Shown one piece after another: positions 1-6,906 of a stretch of DNA of 28,431 bases (position 1 is its first letter; the number at the start of each line of letters is the position of its first letter). Under the pieces are notes generated by a model that was not told the origin of the DNA, searched no databases, and saw only the letters and a list, made by a program, of their open reading frames with translations. The translations under genes were made by a program, and so were the position numbers. Origin of the DNA: an uncultured Eubacteriales bacterium (GTDB lineage Bacteria > Bacillota > Clostridia > Monoglobales > Monoglobaceae). The stretch is taken from positions 1 to 28,431 of the forward strand of contig CATWQA010000029.1 of NCBI GenBank assembly GCA_958352815.1, given 5' to 3'.

Positions 1-144
1 TTCGCTTTTTCTCTCTTTTATGCACTTTGCTTAAATACATTATCTTTTTTTGCCTCTGCCTTAGGTGAACTTTGGTATATTAATCCATTTATCAGCCCCA
101 CGGCGAGGGGCGGAAGGGCAATCGCAACAACATATTAAAACAAT

Positions 145-445
145 ATTTTGATAAAGGCTTTGCCTTTGAATCTATTCGCCTAGCCCTGTTCCGCCCGCCA
201 GACCCGGGCGGGGTCGGTTTTCCCCTTCGGGGAAACCGATTGGGGCTTCGCCCCAAACCCCAAGATAATGGACACGAGGCTCCCGAAAAGTCGACAGACT
301 TTTTGGGACAGAGGAGCAAATGCCCGCAAAGGCGTAGGCTTGCCGAACAGGCAAGCCGAGCTATGAGGGCATATTGCGACGATGCGCCGCAGGCACAGAT
401 CTTCTTTGCTATAGGAAACGCTATTCGCCGATGCAGAGCTAAAAT
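145..445. repeat. Modular intergenic repeat, copy 1
   Basis: This gene-free stretch downstream of the kinase gene is a chain of hairpins. It opens with ATTTTGATAAAGGCTTT (145-161), which recurs at 19080-19096 and inverted at 19316-19332. A CCGCCC/GGGCGG hairpin (about 190-210) follows, then a CGGTTT..AACCG hairpin (214-240), a TTGGGGC/GCCCCAA hairpin (240-257) and a TCCC..GGGA hairpin (281-308). After these comes a module at 311-388 that is nearly identical to 19226-19302. Inside that module ATGCCC (320-325) pairs with GGGCAT (367-372), enclosing a perfect 8-base stem GGCTTGCC/GGCAAGCC (337-357). The open frames across it are incidental. Positions 1-144 show no gene. The biological role is unknown. 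Confidence 0.8.
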
Positions 446-456
446 TCATTATTATT

Positions 457-1005
457 TTATTCCATAAATTGGTCTAACTCTGTTAGCAAATCCGGGCTGC
501 TTTGATAAGCAAAATCATCTGCATTTACTCCTATCACTTCCCCGGGTATTTTCACATTAGTCAAATAATCCGAGCACCTTTTAAAATCTTCAAATACATC
601 CAGTGTTGCGCTTAAATGAACCGGGTGACGGTTCTCATTAATTCTGTTCATATATCTTTCATGCAAAATCTTAACATTTCCATAAAGCGAAATTGTAAGC
701 ACCTCATAATTATTATTCCGTGCAATTTCATGCAGTCCCTCTAATTCTTCTGTATGAAAATTTGACTCTAATATTAGGTCTTTCCCTAACTCAGCAAATT
801 CCGAAAAAATGAAAAACATCAATTTCATTGAGGCATTGGAAAGCTTTTTGTTTTCTTCTCTATTCTTAAATCCTATTGTATCTCCTAAAACCTCTTTAAT
901 AGAATCTTTGCAAAACACATTGACTTTATATCTCCGAGAAAGTATATTGGAAAATGTTGATTTCCCGGTTGCCAAATCTCCTGTAATTAATAAAAGTTTC
1001 CTCAT
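457..1005 (-). CDS. P-loop kinase / zeta-toxin-like AAA_33 ATPase
   Basis: A 182-residue cytosolic P-loop protein. The Walker A motif GDLATGKST lies at residues 9-17, at the very N-terminus, as in the AAA_33 and zeta-toxin-like small-molecule kinases. A charged helical region follows, with LILESNFHTEE resembling the Walker B/substrate region of these kinases, and then a lid-like stretch rich in Arg and His (HERYMNRINENRHP). The family generally phosphorylates nucleosides, sugars, antibiotics or UDP-GlcNAc; the substrate here cannot be read from sequence. The ATG at 1005 is preceded by AAGAGGTG at suitable spacing. A 29-codon small ORF ends 20 bases upstream, so the two are probably co-transcribed. 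No recognisable antitoxin (epsilon-like) is adjacent, which weakens a toxin reading. Confidence 0.8.
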   Translation of the reverse strand: MRKLLLITGDLATGKSTFSNILSRRYKVNVFCKDSIKEVLGDTIGFKNREENKKLSNASMKLMFFIFSEFAELGKDLILESNFHTEELEGLHEIARNNNYEVLTISLYGNVKILHERYMNRINENRHPVHLSATLDVFEDFKRCSDYLTNVKIPGEVIGVNADDFAYQSSPDLLTELDQFME

Positions 1006-1025
1006 TATTCTTTAACACCTCTTAG

Positions 1026-1115
1026 TTAATTTTTCGGGTTTGCCTCAAGGGCGTCCTCCATGGTGCAATAGAGTATTCCGTCAGCCAATCCTACATATCC
1101 GTAATTTGTATACAT
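1026..1115 (-). CDS. Small ORF (29 aa) with strong SD, upstream of kinase
   Basis: On the minus strand, ATG at 1115-1113 opens a 29-codon frame (start MYTNYGYVGL, end ALEANPKN) closed by TAA at 1026. It is preceded by a perfect AGGAGG nine bases before the ATG, one of the best ribosome binding sites in the window. Its stop lies 20 bases before the kinase start and the kinase SD falls in that gap, so translation of the two may be linked. The peptide is soluble-looking, has one Cys and no membrane segment. I do not recognise a family. It could be a genuine small protein, a leader peptide, or the partner of the kinase. The strong SD and tight spacing are what support it. Confidence 0.55.
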   Translation of the reverse strand: MYTNYGYVGLADGILYCTMEDALEANPKN

Positions 1116-1194
1116 AATAATATACCTCCTGAATAAATTTTATCTTTATCTTTAGGTACATTATATTTGATTTGGTGTCCTATAAACAGGACTA

Positions 1195-1261
1195 TAAGGC
1201 AGAATGCTCTCTTTTGATTGGCGAAATAACCGCTGTCCTCCCGTTTCCGCGGATCAAAAGC
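1195..1261 (-). other. Possible structured RNA between ydcF-like gene and small ORF
   Basis: In the 171-base gap the minus strand carries CTTTTGAT and ATCAAAAG, a perfect 8-base stem at about 1210-1259. Inside it CCGC pairs with GCGG around a purine-rich loop containing GGGAGGAC. A small AGGGT/ACCCT hairpin sits just before it, right after the upstream stop codon. There is no U-run, so it does not look like a standard terminator. It may be a leader element for the small ORF and kinase. I could not match it to a riboswitch class I know. Confidence 0.35.
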
Positions 1262-1286
1262 AAGGGTTCACCCTGTTATATATCTC

Positions 1287-2039
1287 TCAGTACTTGAGCA
1301 CAAACATTTTTATTACTGCCGCAAGCTCTCTTATGTAGGTTGAGAAAGTCCAATACCAGGGGATTGTGGCGTGGCAGTGGGCAACCTCCAATCCGTTCAT
1401 TTTTGCAAGTCTGACCGCTCGGAAAATATGGAAGTTGTTTGTAATAACAGCCGTCTTATAATTTCCCTCTCCGAAACGGTTGTCAAGCAATGCTTTCGAA
1501 AACCTAAAATTTTCCGTTGTGCTTGACGCCTTGTCCTCCATAACTATACGCTCTGCGGCAACGCCCTTTTCGATTAAATAATTTTTCATAGCAAGGGCTT
1601 CTGTTATATCCTCCTGGGGGCCTCTTCCTCCGCTGACTACAATCACAGCCTCAGGGTTTTTCTCGGCATATTCCGCTCCTGTATCCAGCCTGAGTTTTAG
1701 GATTAAGGAGGGCTCATCGCCGTGTATTCCCGCTCCCAGAATGATTAACGCATCCTCGTCATAGGCGGCGGTGTCATGTATTCCGTAAAAATGAATTGCG
1801 CACGCTGCTGCGACACATACACAAAAGACCGCAACAACCAAAATCCTTAATACTTTGACTACCCTGCTCTTTGAGCCGATAATCTTAGGATAAAACACAC
1901 CGCACAGAACTATCCCCAGCCCGATTATGGGTGTTAGGACTGTTCCGAAGTCGGCGTTTACAACAAAGAGAGATACAACGCCGAAGATGAGCAGCGCCGC
2001 TCCCACTGCTATAAGCAGAACCTGAATAACCTTTTTCAT
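1287..2039 (-). CDS. DUF218 (YdcF/SanA/ElyC-like) membrane protein
   Basis: A 250-residue protein with three predicted N-terminal membrane segments (about residues 4-27, 32-50 and 63-86) followed by a DUF218 domain (about 92-240). The domain signatures are LIILGAG, VVSGGRG and VITNNFHIFRA, the last carrying the His typical of this fold. DUF218 proteins (SanA, ElyC, YdcF) are linked to envelope integrity and to metabolism of undecaprenyl-linked precursors, although the chemistry is not firmly known. It starts three bases after the comF-like stop, with GAGGG upstream, and is the last tightly coupled gene of the envelope operon. That context agrees with an envelope-polymer role, which is an inference. 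Confidence 0.85.
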   Translation of the reverse strand: MKKVIQVLLIAVGAALLIFGVVSLFVVNADFGTVLTPIIGLGIVLCGVFYPKIIGSKSRVVKVLRILVVAVFCVCVAAACAIHFYGIHDTAAYDEDALIILGAGIHGDEPSLILKLRLDTGAEYAEKNPEAVIVVSGGRGPQEDITEALAMKNYLIEKGVAAERIVMEDKASSTTENFRFSKALLDNRFGEGNYKTAVITNNFHIFRAVRLAKMNGLEVAHCHATIPWYWTFSTYIRELAAVIKMFVLKY

Positions 2040-2041
2040 AA

Positions 2042-2794
2042 TTAACCCTCCGAGTTACCTGCCGTAGTGGCGATTGTTGCGCCGTACACCTTGTCGGCTC
2101 CCGCCGCTCTCAAGGCTCTGGCACATTCGTTAATGGTGGCTCCTGTTGTAGTAACATCATCTATTACCAAAACCGTTTTGTTTCTGACCAAATCCGTGGA
2201 TTTCACAAACTCAAAAGCTCCGGCAAGGTTTTGTTGCCGCAAATGCTGATTGAGGCTTGTCTGCTTTTCGGTTTTGCGAACTCTTTTCAAGCCCTTACGC
2301 ACATATTTCACATTCATGCGCTTTGCGGTTCTCTTTGCCAAATAGTGGCTTTGGTCAAATCCAATCTCTTTCATTCTGTCAGCCCTGGGCGGCACAGCCA
2401 CAACCAAGTCGAACTCAACGCCGTCGAAATTGCTCAAGACCGTACCTTGAATTAGTGCGGCGTATGTGTTCATCACAGCGGGAATCCCGCTTTTCTTATA
2501 CCGCAAAATCCCCGGCTTGCTGTTTTCGTTGTATTCGCACACGGAAGCAATACGCTCATAGTATATGGGGATTTTGTTTCTCAGCTTGTTATAACATCCA
2601 TCGCACCTGTTATACCGCTCATTATTAAGAGGAGTGCCGCAAATTCTGCAGCACTCCTTGTTAGCACAAAAATCAACCTTTTCCATACATTCACTGCATA
2701 TGTACAATCCCGCCTTGTTAAACTCCATAACCTCTCCGCAGAAAGCGCAGACATTGGGATATATTATATGCATTAATCTTTCAAGGATTTTCAA
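2042..2794 (-). CDS. comF: ComF family phosphoribosyltransferase-like protein
   Basis: A 250-residue double-zinc-finger/phosphoribosyltransferase protein of the ComF/GntX family. Two CxxC..CxxC sets are visible: C16, C19, C33, C36 and C49, C52, C64, C67. The PRPP-binding loop VLVIDDVTTTGAT lies near residues 208-220. ComF proteins are needed for DNA uptake in competent bacteria, where they act in the cytosol with the ComFA helicase and DprA; outside competence their role is unclear. The start appears to be TTG at 2794 behind AGGGTGG; an ATG seven codons in (2773) is the alternative. No other competence gene is nearby. It sits in an envelope-glycan operon with gaps of 16 and 2 bases, so its link to competence here is uncertain. 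Confidence 0.9.
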   Translation of the reverse strand: MKILERLMHIIYPNVCAFCGEVMEFNKAGLYICSECMEKVDFCANKECCRICGTPLNNERYNRCDGCYNKLRNKIPIYYERIASVCEYNENSKPGILRYKKSGIPAVMNTYAALIQGTVLSNFDGVEFDLVVAVPPRADRMKEIGFDQSHYLAKRTAKRMNVKYVRKGLKRVRKTEKQTSLNQHLRQQNLAGAFEFVKSTDLVRNKTVLVIDDVTTTGATINECARALRAAGADKVYGATIATTAGNSEG

Positions 2795-2810
2795 CCTATA
2801 CCACCCTTAG

Positions 2811-3326
2811 TTACTCTGTTGCATCCAAAGCTCTTGCTTCTACAATCTCACCCTCGGTGGTCGCAAACTTAGTTTTGGCGTTTAAGGTCTGACCTGCTCC
2901 GATATACTTATTTTCATTGGTATAAAGACCCAGGCTGTTATACTTTCCGTCCACCTGAATTGTAACGTATACGTCATAGTTATTGGGCACCGTAACCGTC
3001 TTATATGTTCCGTCAACAAGGCTGATTGATTGCACAGACTCCTCTTCCCTCACGCCGACAACCTCACCGGCATATTCCTTGGTATCGCTGTCATACACGG
3101 GACCGCCCTTTTTAAGGGCTTCAACAGTATAGTTTCTCACGCCCTGAACCTTATAGACGTACTCTATCTTTGTCTTTTCCGCAGTGGCAACAGCATCGCT
3201 GTCTGATGTATACTTGGCATAAATTCCCAAAGCGAGAACAATAATACAAACAACAACGAGTATATCAATTATGCTTATTACTCCGAAAACTTTTCCGTCT
3301 TTCTTAAACGAACTCTTTTTACTCAT
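2811..3326 (-). CDS. DUF4330 family membrane-anchored protein (second copy)
   Basis: A 171-residue protein with a short basic N-terminus, one membrane segment (about residues 17-36, IDILVVVCIIVLALGIY) and an extracytoplasmic domain ending in acidic residues. The arrangement matches DUF4330: one anchor and a domain with GEVVGVREE followed by YDVYVTIQVDG. Those motifs recur in the neighbour just upstream (VVGVRAE, YDIYVTLEAN), so the pair is a tandem duplication. The function is unknown. The family is found next to polysaccharide polymerase and flippase genes, as here, which suggests an accessory role in assembly or export. ATG at 3326 follows GAAAGGAAAG. Confidence 0.8.
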   Translation of the reverse strand: MSKKSSFKKDGKVFGVISIIDILVVVCIIVLALGIYAKYTSDSDAVATAEKTKIEYVYKVQGVRNYTVEALKKGGPVYDSDTKEYAGEVVGVREEESVQSISLVDGTYKTVTVPNNYDVYVTIQVDGKYNSLGLYTNENKYIGAGQTLNAKTKFATTEGEIVEARALDATE

Positions 3327-3355
3327 AATTATCTTTCCTTTCGTAATTTAAGCTG

Positions 3356-3844
3356 TTATTCGGTAACATCCAACTTGGTTACATAGCCGTAACCCGCCCA
3401 GCCCTGCGAACGAACCGCATTGGGGTCGCCTACTCTTATGGGGCTGTTGTTGATATTGATTGCGTCGCCGTCGTCCACCGCGTTTGCTTCCAAGGTTACG
3501 TATATATCATACTTATCGGGAATTTCAGCCCAGCCTGCAGAACCGTTTTCCAGATCGTAGCTTACCACCTTTGCGGGCTCGGCTCTCACTCCCACAACCG
3601 TTGCGGGCATTTTTTCCTTTGCGCCGATTGTAACCTTATCGCCGACCTGAGGCAGCTCGGTCATATACAAATCCTTTTTAATAAACTCGACTTCGATTGT
3701 CGCGGTTACGTCCTTGCTGCCCGATCCGCCGCTGCCTGTGCTTGCCCCGGTTGATGATACAAAGAAGTATCCCGCTGCGGCAACAACCAGAACAACAACC
3801 AGTATAATCACAAAATCCATTGTGTTAAACTTTGCTTTCTTCAT
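3356..3844 (-). CDS. DUF4330 family membrane-anchored protein (first copy)
   Basis: A 162-residue protein with one N-terminal membrane segment (about residues 9-29, FVIILVVVLVVAAAGYFF), then a Gly/Ser-rich linker (STGASTGSGGSGS) and a compact beta-rich domain. It shares VVGVRAE and YDIYVTLE with the next gene, and both end with acidic tails. The linker is absent from the second copy, so the two have diverged. A TGGAGGAAT ribosome site precedes ATG 3844. The gap to the glycosyltransferase is 17 bases, so it is co-transcribed. Its function is unknown; an extracytoplasmic partner of the O-antigen-ligase-like polymerase is a reasonable guess from context only. Confidence 0.8.
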   Translation of the reverse strand: MKKAKFNTMDFVIILVVVLVVAAAGYFFVSSTGASTGSGGSGSKDVTATIEVEFIKKDLYMTELPQVGDKVTIGAKEKMPATVVGVRAEPAKVVSYDLENGSAGWAEIPDKYDIYVTLEANAVDDGDAININNSPIRVGDPNAVRSQGWAGYGYVTKLDVTE

Positions 3845-3861
3845 GTCTTATTCCTCCAAAA

Positions 3862-4968
3862 TTATTTATTCATTAGATCATAATATACATTTTCAATGCT
3901 GCGGGTATTAACCTCCGCTGTAAAACGCTCTCGGTATATCTCAATGGCGGCGCTTTCCATTTTGCAGTACAGCTCGCTGTCTGTCATAAGCCTTTCAAGA
4001 CAATCCGCCATAGCCTTCGGGTTCTTTATGGGAACCAGATACCCGTTCCGTCCGTTTCGGATAACTCCGGGATTGCCGCCGAATTCTGTAACCACGGCAG
4101 GTTTTCCCAGACTCATTCCCTGGAGCAGGGAAAGGCTTGTCGCCTCTGTTCCGAAAGAGCAGTTGGCCTGAATATCCATGGCGTTCATTAACGGCTCCAC
4201 ATCGTTCAGAAATCCCAACATCTTAACCGTGTCGGACAGATTTTCTCTTTCAATCTGTTGTTTAACTTCCTCTGCCGTATCTCCCGTTCCGGCAATAAGG
4301 AATTTTGCCTTAATTCCTCTCTCCTTGAGTATCTTTGCGGCTTCCACAAAATACTTATGCCCCTTAACCTCGGTTAATCTGGCGATTATGGCAACAGCCT
4401 TTTCATCAGAGGCAATTCCGAAGTCCGCTCTGATTTTGTCCCTGTCGGGCAGCGGCCTTAGGGGCTCAACACCGTTTAATATAACCTCTATCTTATCCGC
4501 GCTGACCCCTGTGGCGGTCAGGTTATCCTTTGCCGCCTCCGCAACAGCTATTATCCTATCGGCAGTGTGGTTATTGACAAAGCCGTTCACCACCTTGCCT
4601 AAGCCCTGAGACAACCTCTTTGACGGCTCAAACACACTGTGCCTGGTATACACCGTCTTAATCCCTCGCAGCTTTGCCGCAAACCTTGCGGACATGCTGG
4701 CGTGAGTGTGAACTATATCCGGCTTCAGCTCTCCGAAAAGCTTCCTAAGCCCCATTACGGCTCCCGCGTCCAGAGACTTTTCGGCCAGCCTGTCCAGCTC
4801 ATAGGTCTTGATTCCGAGGGCCTTAATTTCAGGAAGCAGCAGTGAATTTTTCGGAAGCACCACCGACACGTCAAACTTATCACGGTCAAAATACTTCAAA
4901 AAGGTTATGATACATTTCCCGGCGCCGCCGATATTGGAGTCGGAGGACACCTCAACAACCTTTATCAC
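3862..4968 (-). CDS. GT4-type glycosyltransferase
   Basis: A 368-residue GT-B fold glycosyltransferase with no membrane segment. The N-terminal domain carries the glycine-rich NIGGAGK loop (12-18) and HTHASMSARFAAKLRG in the acceptor half. The donor half carries VILNGVEP, ARLTEVKGH and AGTGDTAEEV and, near the C-terminus, TEATSLSLLQGMSLGKPAVV. In GT4 enzymes this last region usually reads E-x7-E; here the second Glu is Gln, a change at a donor-binding position. The gene starts with GTG at 4968 and overlaps the upstream stop by four bases (GTGA), showing translational coupling. It probably adds a sugar to a lipid-linked or surface glycan together with the polymerase and flippase genes upstream. 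Sugar and acceptor cannot be told. Confidence 0.9.
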   Translation of the reverse strand: MIKVVEVSSDSNIGGAGKCIITFLKYFDRDKFDVSVVLPKNSLLLPEIKALGIKTYELDRLAEKSLDAGAVMGLRKLFGELKPDIVHTHASMSARFAAKLRGIKTVYTRHSVFEPSKRLSQGLGKVVNGFVNNHTADRIIAVAEAAKDNLTATGVSADKIEVILNGVEPLRPLPDRDKIRADFGIASDEKAVAIIARLTEVKGHKYFVEAAKILKERGIKAKFLIAGTGDTAEEVKQQIERENLSDTVKMLGFLNDVEPLMNAMDIQANCSFGTEATSLSLLQGMSLGKPAVVTEFGGNPGVIRNGRNGYLVPIKNPKAMADCLERLMTDSELYCKMESAAIEIYRERFTAEVNTRSIENVYYDLMNK

Positions 4969-6881
4969 TTTCTCTTCACCGCCTTTTCACCGTTGCGCCC
5001 CTCACTCTTTGCAATATGCACAGCGGCAACGCCCAGAGCGATCACATACCAGAAAATCAGGAACACTCTGTAGTTATAGAAGCAGTTGTCAAACATGCCT
5101 TGAACCGCAAAGCCGACTACGCCTGCGGCGATGGCGACAATCATTGCGCCCAGCTTGCTGCCCTTTCCGCTCGTTGCCTGATAACCTGTAACCATTTTCT
5201 TCATGAACATAAACAAAACTGCCAGGAAAACGCCTATACCCACAATTCCCGACTCAACAAAAATTTGCAGGAACATATTGTGAGAGTGAGGCGCGACAAT
5301 TCCGCTGTAGGAATAGAACGGATAAACCGACTTGAACGCCTCTGTGCCCGGTCCTATTCCCGAAGCCCAGAAGTCCTTTATCATTGCCAGGGTTCCGAAC
5401 CAAATATAAACCCTGTAGGAGGTAGACGAGTCTTTCATATCTCCCACGCTGGCAAACCTGTTGATAATGCTCTCCGGAATAACCATGGGGATAAAGGGCA
5501 GAGCAATCAGCGCCAGTCCCCACAGCTTTCCGCATACAAACGTAACAAAAATACCTGCCGTTATCATAACGCCTATCCAGCAGCCTCTGGAGAAGGTGAG
5601 AATAAGGGTGGCGAACATAACCACCGCCATGGCTATATAGACCAGCTTGGGCAGAGCCTTGGACTTTTGCCATATAAGCGCCACGCAAACCGGAAGCACG
5701 AGCAGAATATACTCGCCCAAAACGTTGGGGTTCTCAAGAGTGGAGTACACCCTCATTTTAATATCGGTGAACATCTCCTCGTCAACCCATGCCGAAGCGG
5801 TATCCCAGCCAAATACGTACTGGGCAATGCCATACAGGCAGACAAGCGCCCCCGATACAGCAAACAGGCTCAGCACGTCAAACAACTGTTTCCGAGTTTT
5901 TATGGTGTTTATAACCACAAAGTAAAACAGCATAAACGCAATGTACACCGCAAGTATGCTAAGGCTGTTCACCATGGCAAAGGAATTAATCGAAGCGAAC
6001 AGGTACACCGCCAAAAATCCCAAAATCAAAAATCCAACACCCTCAAAACGCCACTTAAACTCCTTGGCAATAAGAGAATTGATTATCAGCGAGAATAGGC
6101 ACAGCAGGGTCAGAGCAACCATTACCATTGTGGGCATAAGCGGCGCCAGAAATACAGTCATGTAAACGCCCGCACGCACCGACTTCATAATCAGGAAGAA
6201 CGCGAACAATCCGCCGATTACAACGGCGGCATATATGGGGCCCGCAAATCCGCCTGCAAAGCCTGCCGCGATACCTATAATTGTGGCAAAGGTCAATCTT
6301 GAAAAGGGTCTTGTGTAGCTCTCCTTAAAAAAGTGATAGGTCATATCTATTCCGAATAAGTAAGAAAACAGCTTCATAAATCCGGAGCCTTTGAGATAGG
6401 AGGTAAGATTTAAATTGGGTATGGACACCATTCCTCCAAACACAAGCAGCACTACGCAAATCACAGGCGGAGTGACGCCGTTTATCTCAAGAGAAATCGC
6501 AAGCCCCACGGAGACGCCTACTGCCAGCATACCGATAAATCGAGTATTCAGGGCAAGCAGGTTGTGAAGATAGACATTGGCAAGATTAACCAAGCGGCTC
6601 GTCTCCGCCTTAGCTTTCAGCCCGGGGCCGCATTTTAGCTTAAGCCACCCGAAAAACGTAAAGGGCGACCTTAAAACCCTGCCCACAATACTGCTGCCCA
6701 AAACTTCCTCCGAGAAGTGCTCCCGCCTGAAAAATTCGGTTATGCAGCTGCGCTTCCACGCGCCGGAAATGCCGTCATATATCTTCCTCAGGAACTTATA
6801 CACAAAGCTCTGCTTTATAATTCCCCAAAGAAACATCCAAAAGGATTGAAAATATCCCATTTCATTCATTTCCTTTATCAT
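4965..6881 (-). CDS. O-antigen ligase / Wzy-like polymerase family protein
   Basis: A 638-residue polytopic membrane protein with about twelve hydrophobic segments from residue 115 onward, preceded by an amphipathic, basic N-terminal region of about 110 residues. Signatures of the O-antigen ligase/polymerase (Wzy_C) family are STLENPNVLGEYILL and, in the large loop near the end, APHSHNMFLQIFVESGIVG, where the His-x-x-Asn/His stretch is the usual active-site region. Such enzymes join lipid-linked glycan units or transfer glycan to an acceptor on the outer face of the membrane. Neighbours (MurJ-type flippase upstream, GT4 downstream with a four-base overlap) support this. Several in-frame Met codons crowd the start (6881, 6869, 6860); AGGAAAGGA precedes the first. 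Confidence 0.88.
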   Translation of the reverse strand: MIKEMNEMGYFQSFWMFLWGIIKQSFVYKFLRKIYDGISGAWKRSCITEFFRREHFSEEVLGSSIVGRVLRSPFTFFGWLKLKCGPGLKAKAETSRLVNLANVYLHNLLALNTRFIGMLAVGVSVGLAISLEINGVTPPVICVVLLVFGGMVSIPNLNLTSYLKGSGFMKLFSYLFGIDMTYHFFKESYTRPFSRLTFATIIGIAAGFAGGFAGPIYAAVVIGGLFAFFLIMKSVRAGVYMTVFLAPLMPTMVMVALTLLCLFSLIINSLIAKEFKWRFEGVGFLILGFLAVYLFASINSFAMVNSLSILAVYIAFMLFYFVVINTIKTRKQLFDVLSLFAVSGALVCLYGIAQYVFGWDTASAWVDEEMFTDIKMRVYSTLENPNVLGEYILLVLPVCVALIWQKSKALPKLVYIAMAVVMFATLILTFSRGCWIGVMITAGIFVTFVCGKLWGLALIALPFIPMVIPESIINRFASVGDMKDSSTSYRVYIWFGTLAMIKDFWASGIGPGTEAFKSVYPFYSYSGIVAPHSHNMFLQIFVESGIVGIGVFLAVLFMFMKKMVTGYQATSGKGSKLGAMIVAIAAGVVGFAVQGMFDNCFYNYRVFLIFWYVIALGVAAVHIAKSEGRNGEKAVKRK

Positions 6882-6906
6882 TCCTTTCCTAAATATATTA
6901 AGTGTC

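Noticed and set aside
172..467. Overlapping frames in repeat copy 1
   Set aside because: They follow the hairpin repeat, have no ribosome site and mirror the same sequence in several frames.
5016..6098. Long plus-strand frame opposite the O-antigen ligase gene
   Set aside because: It is a shadow of the real gene; low-complexity His/Asn-rich translation without family features.
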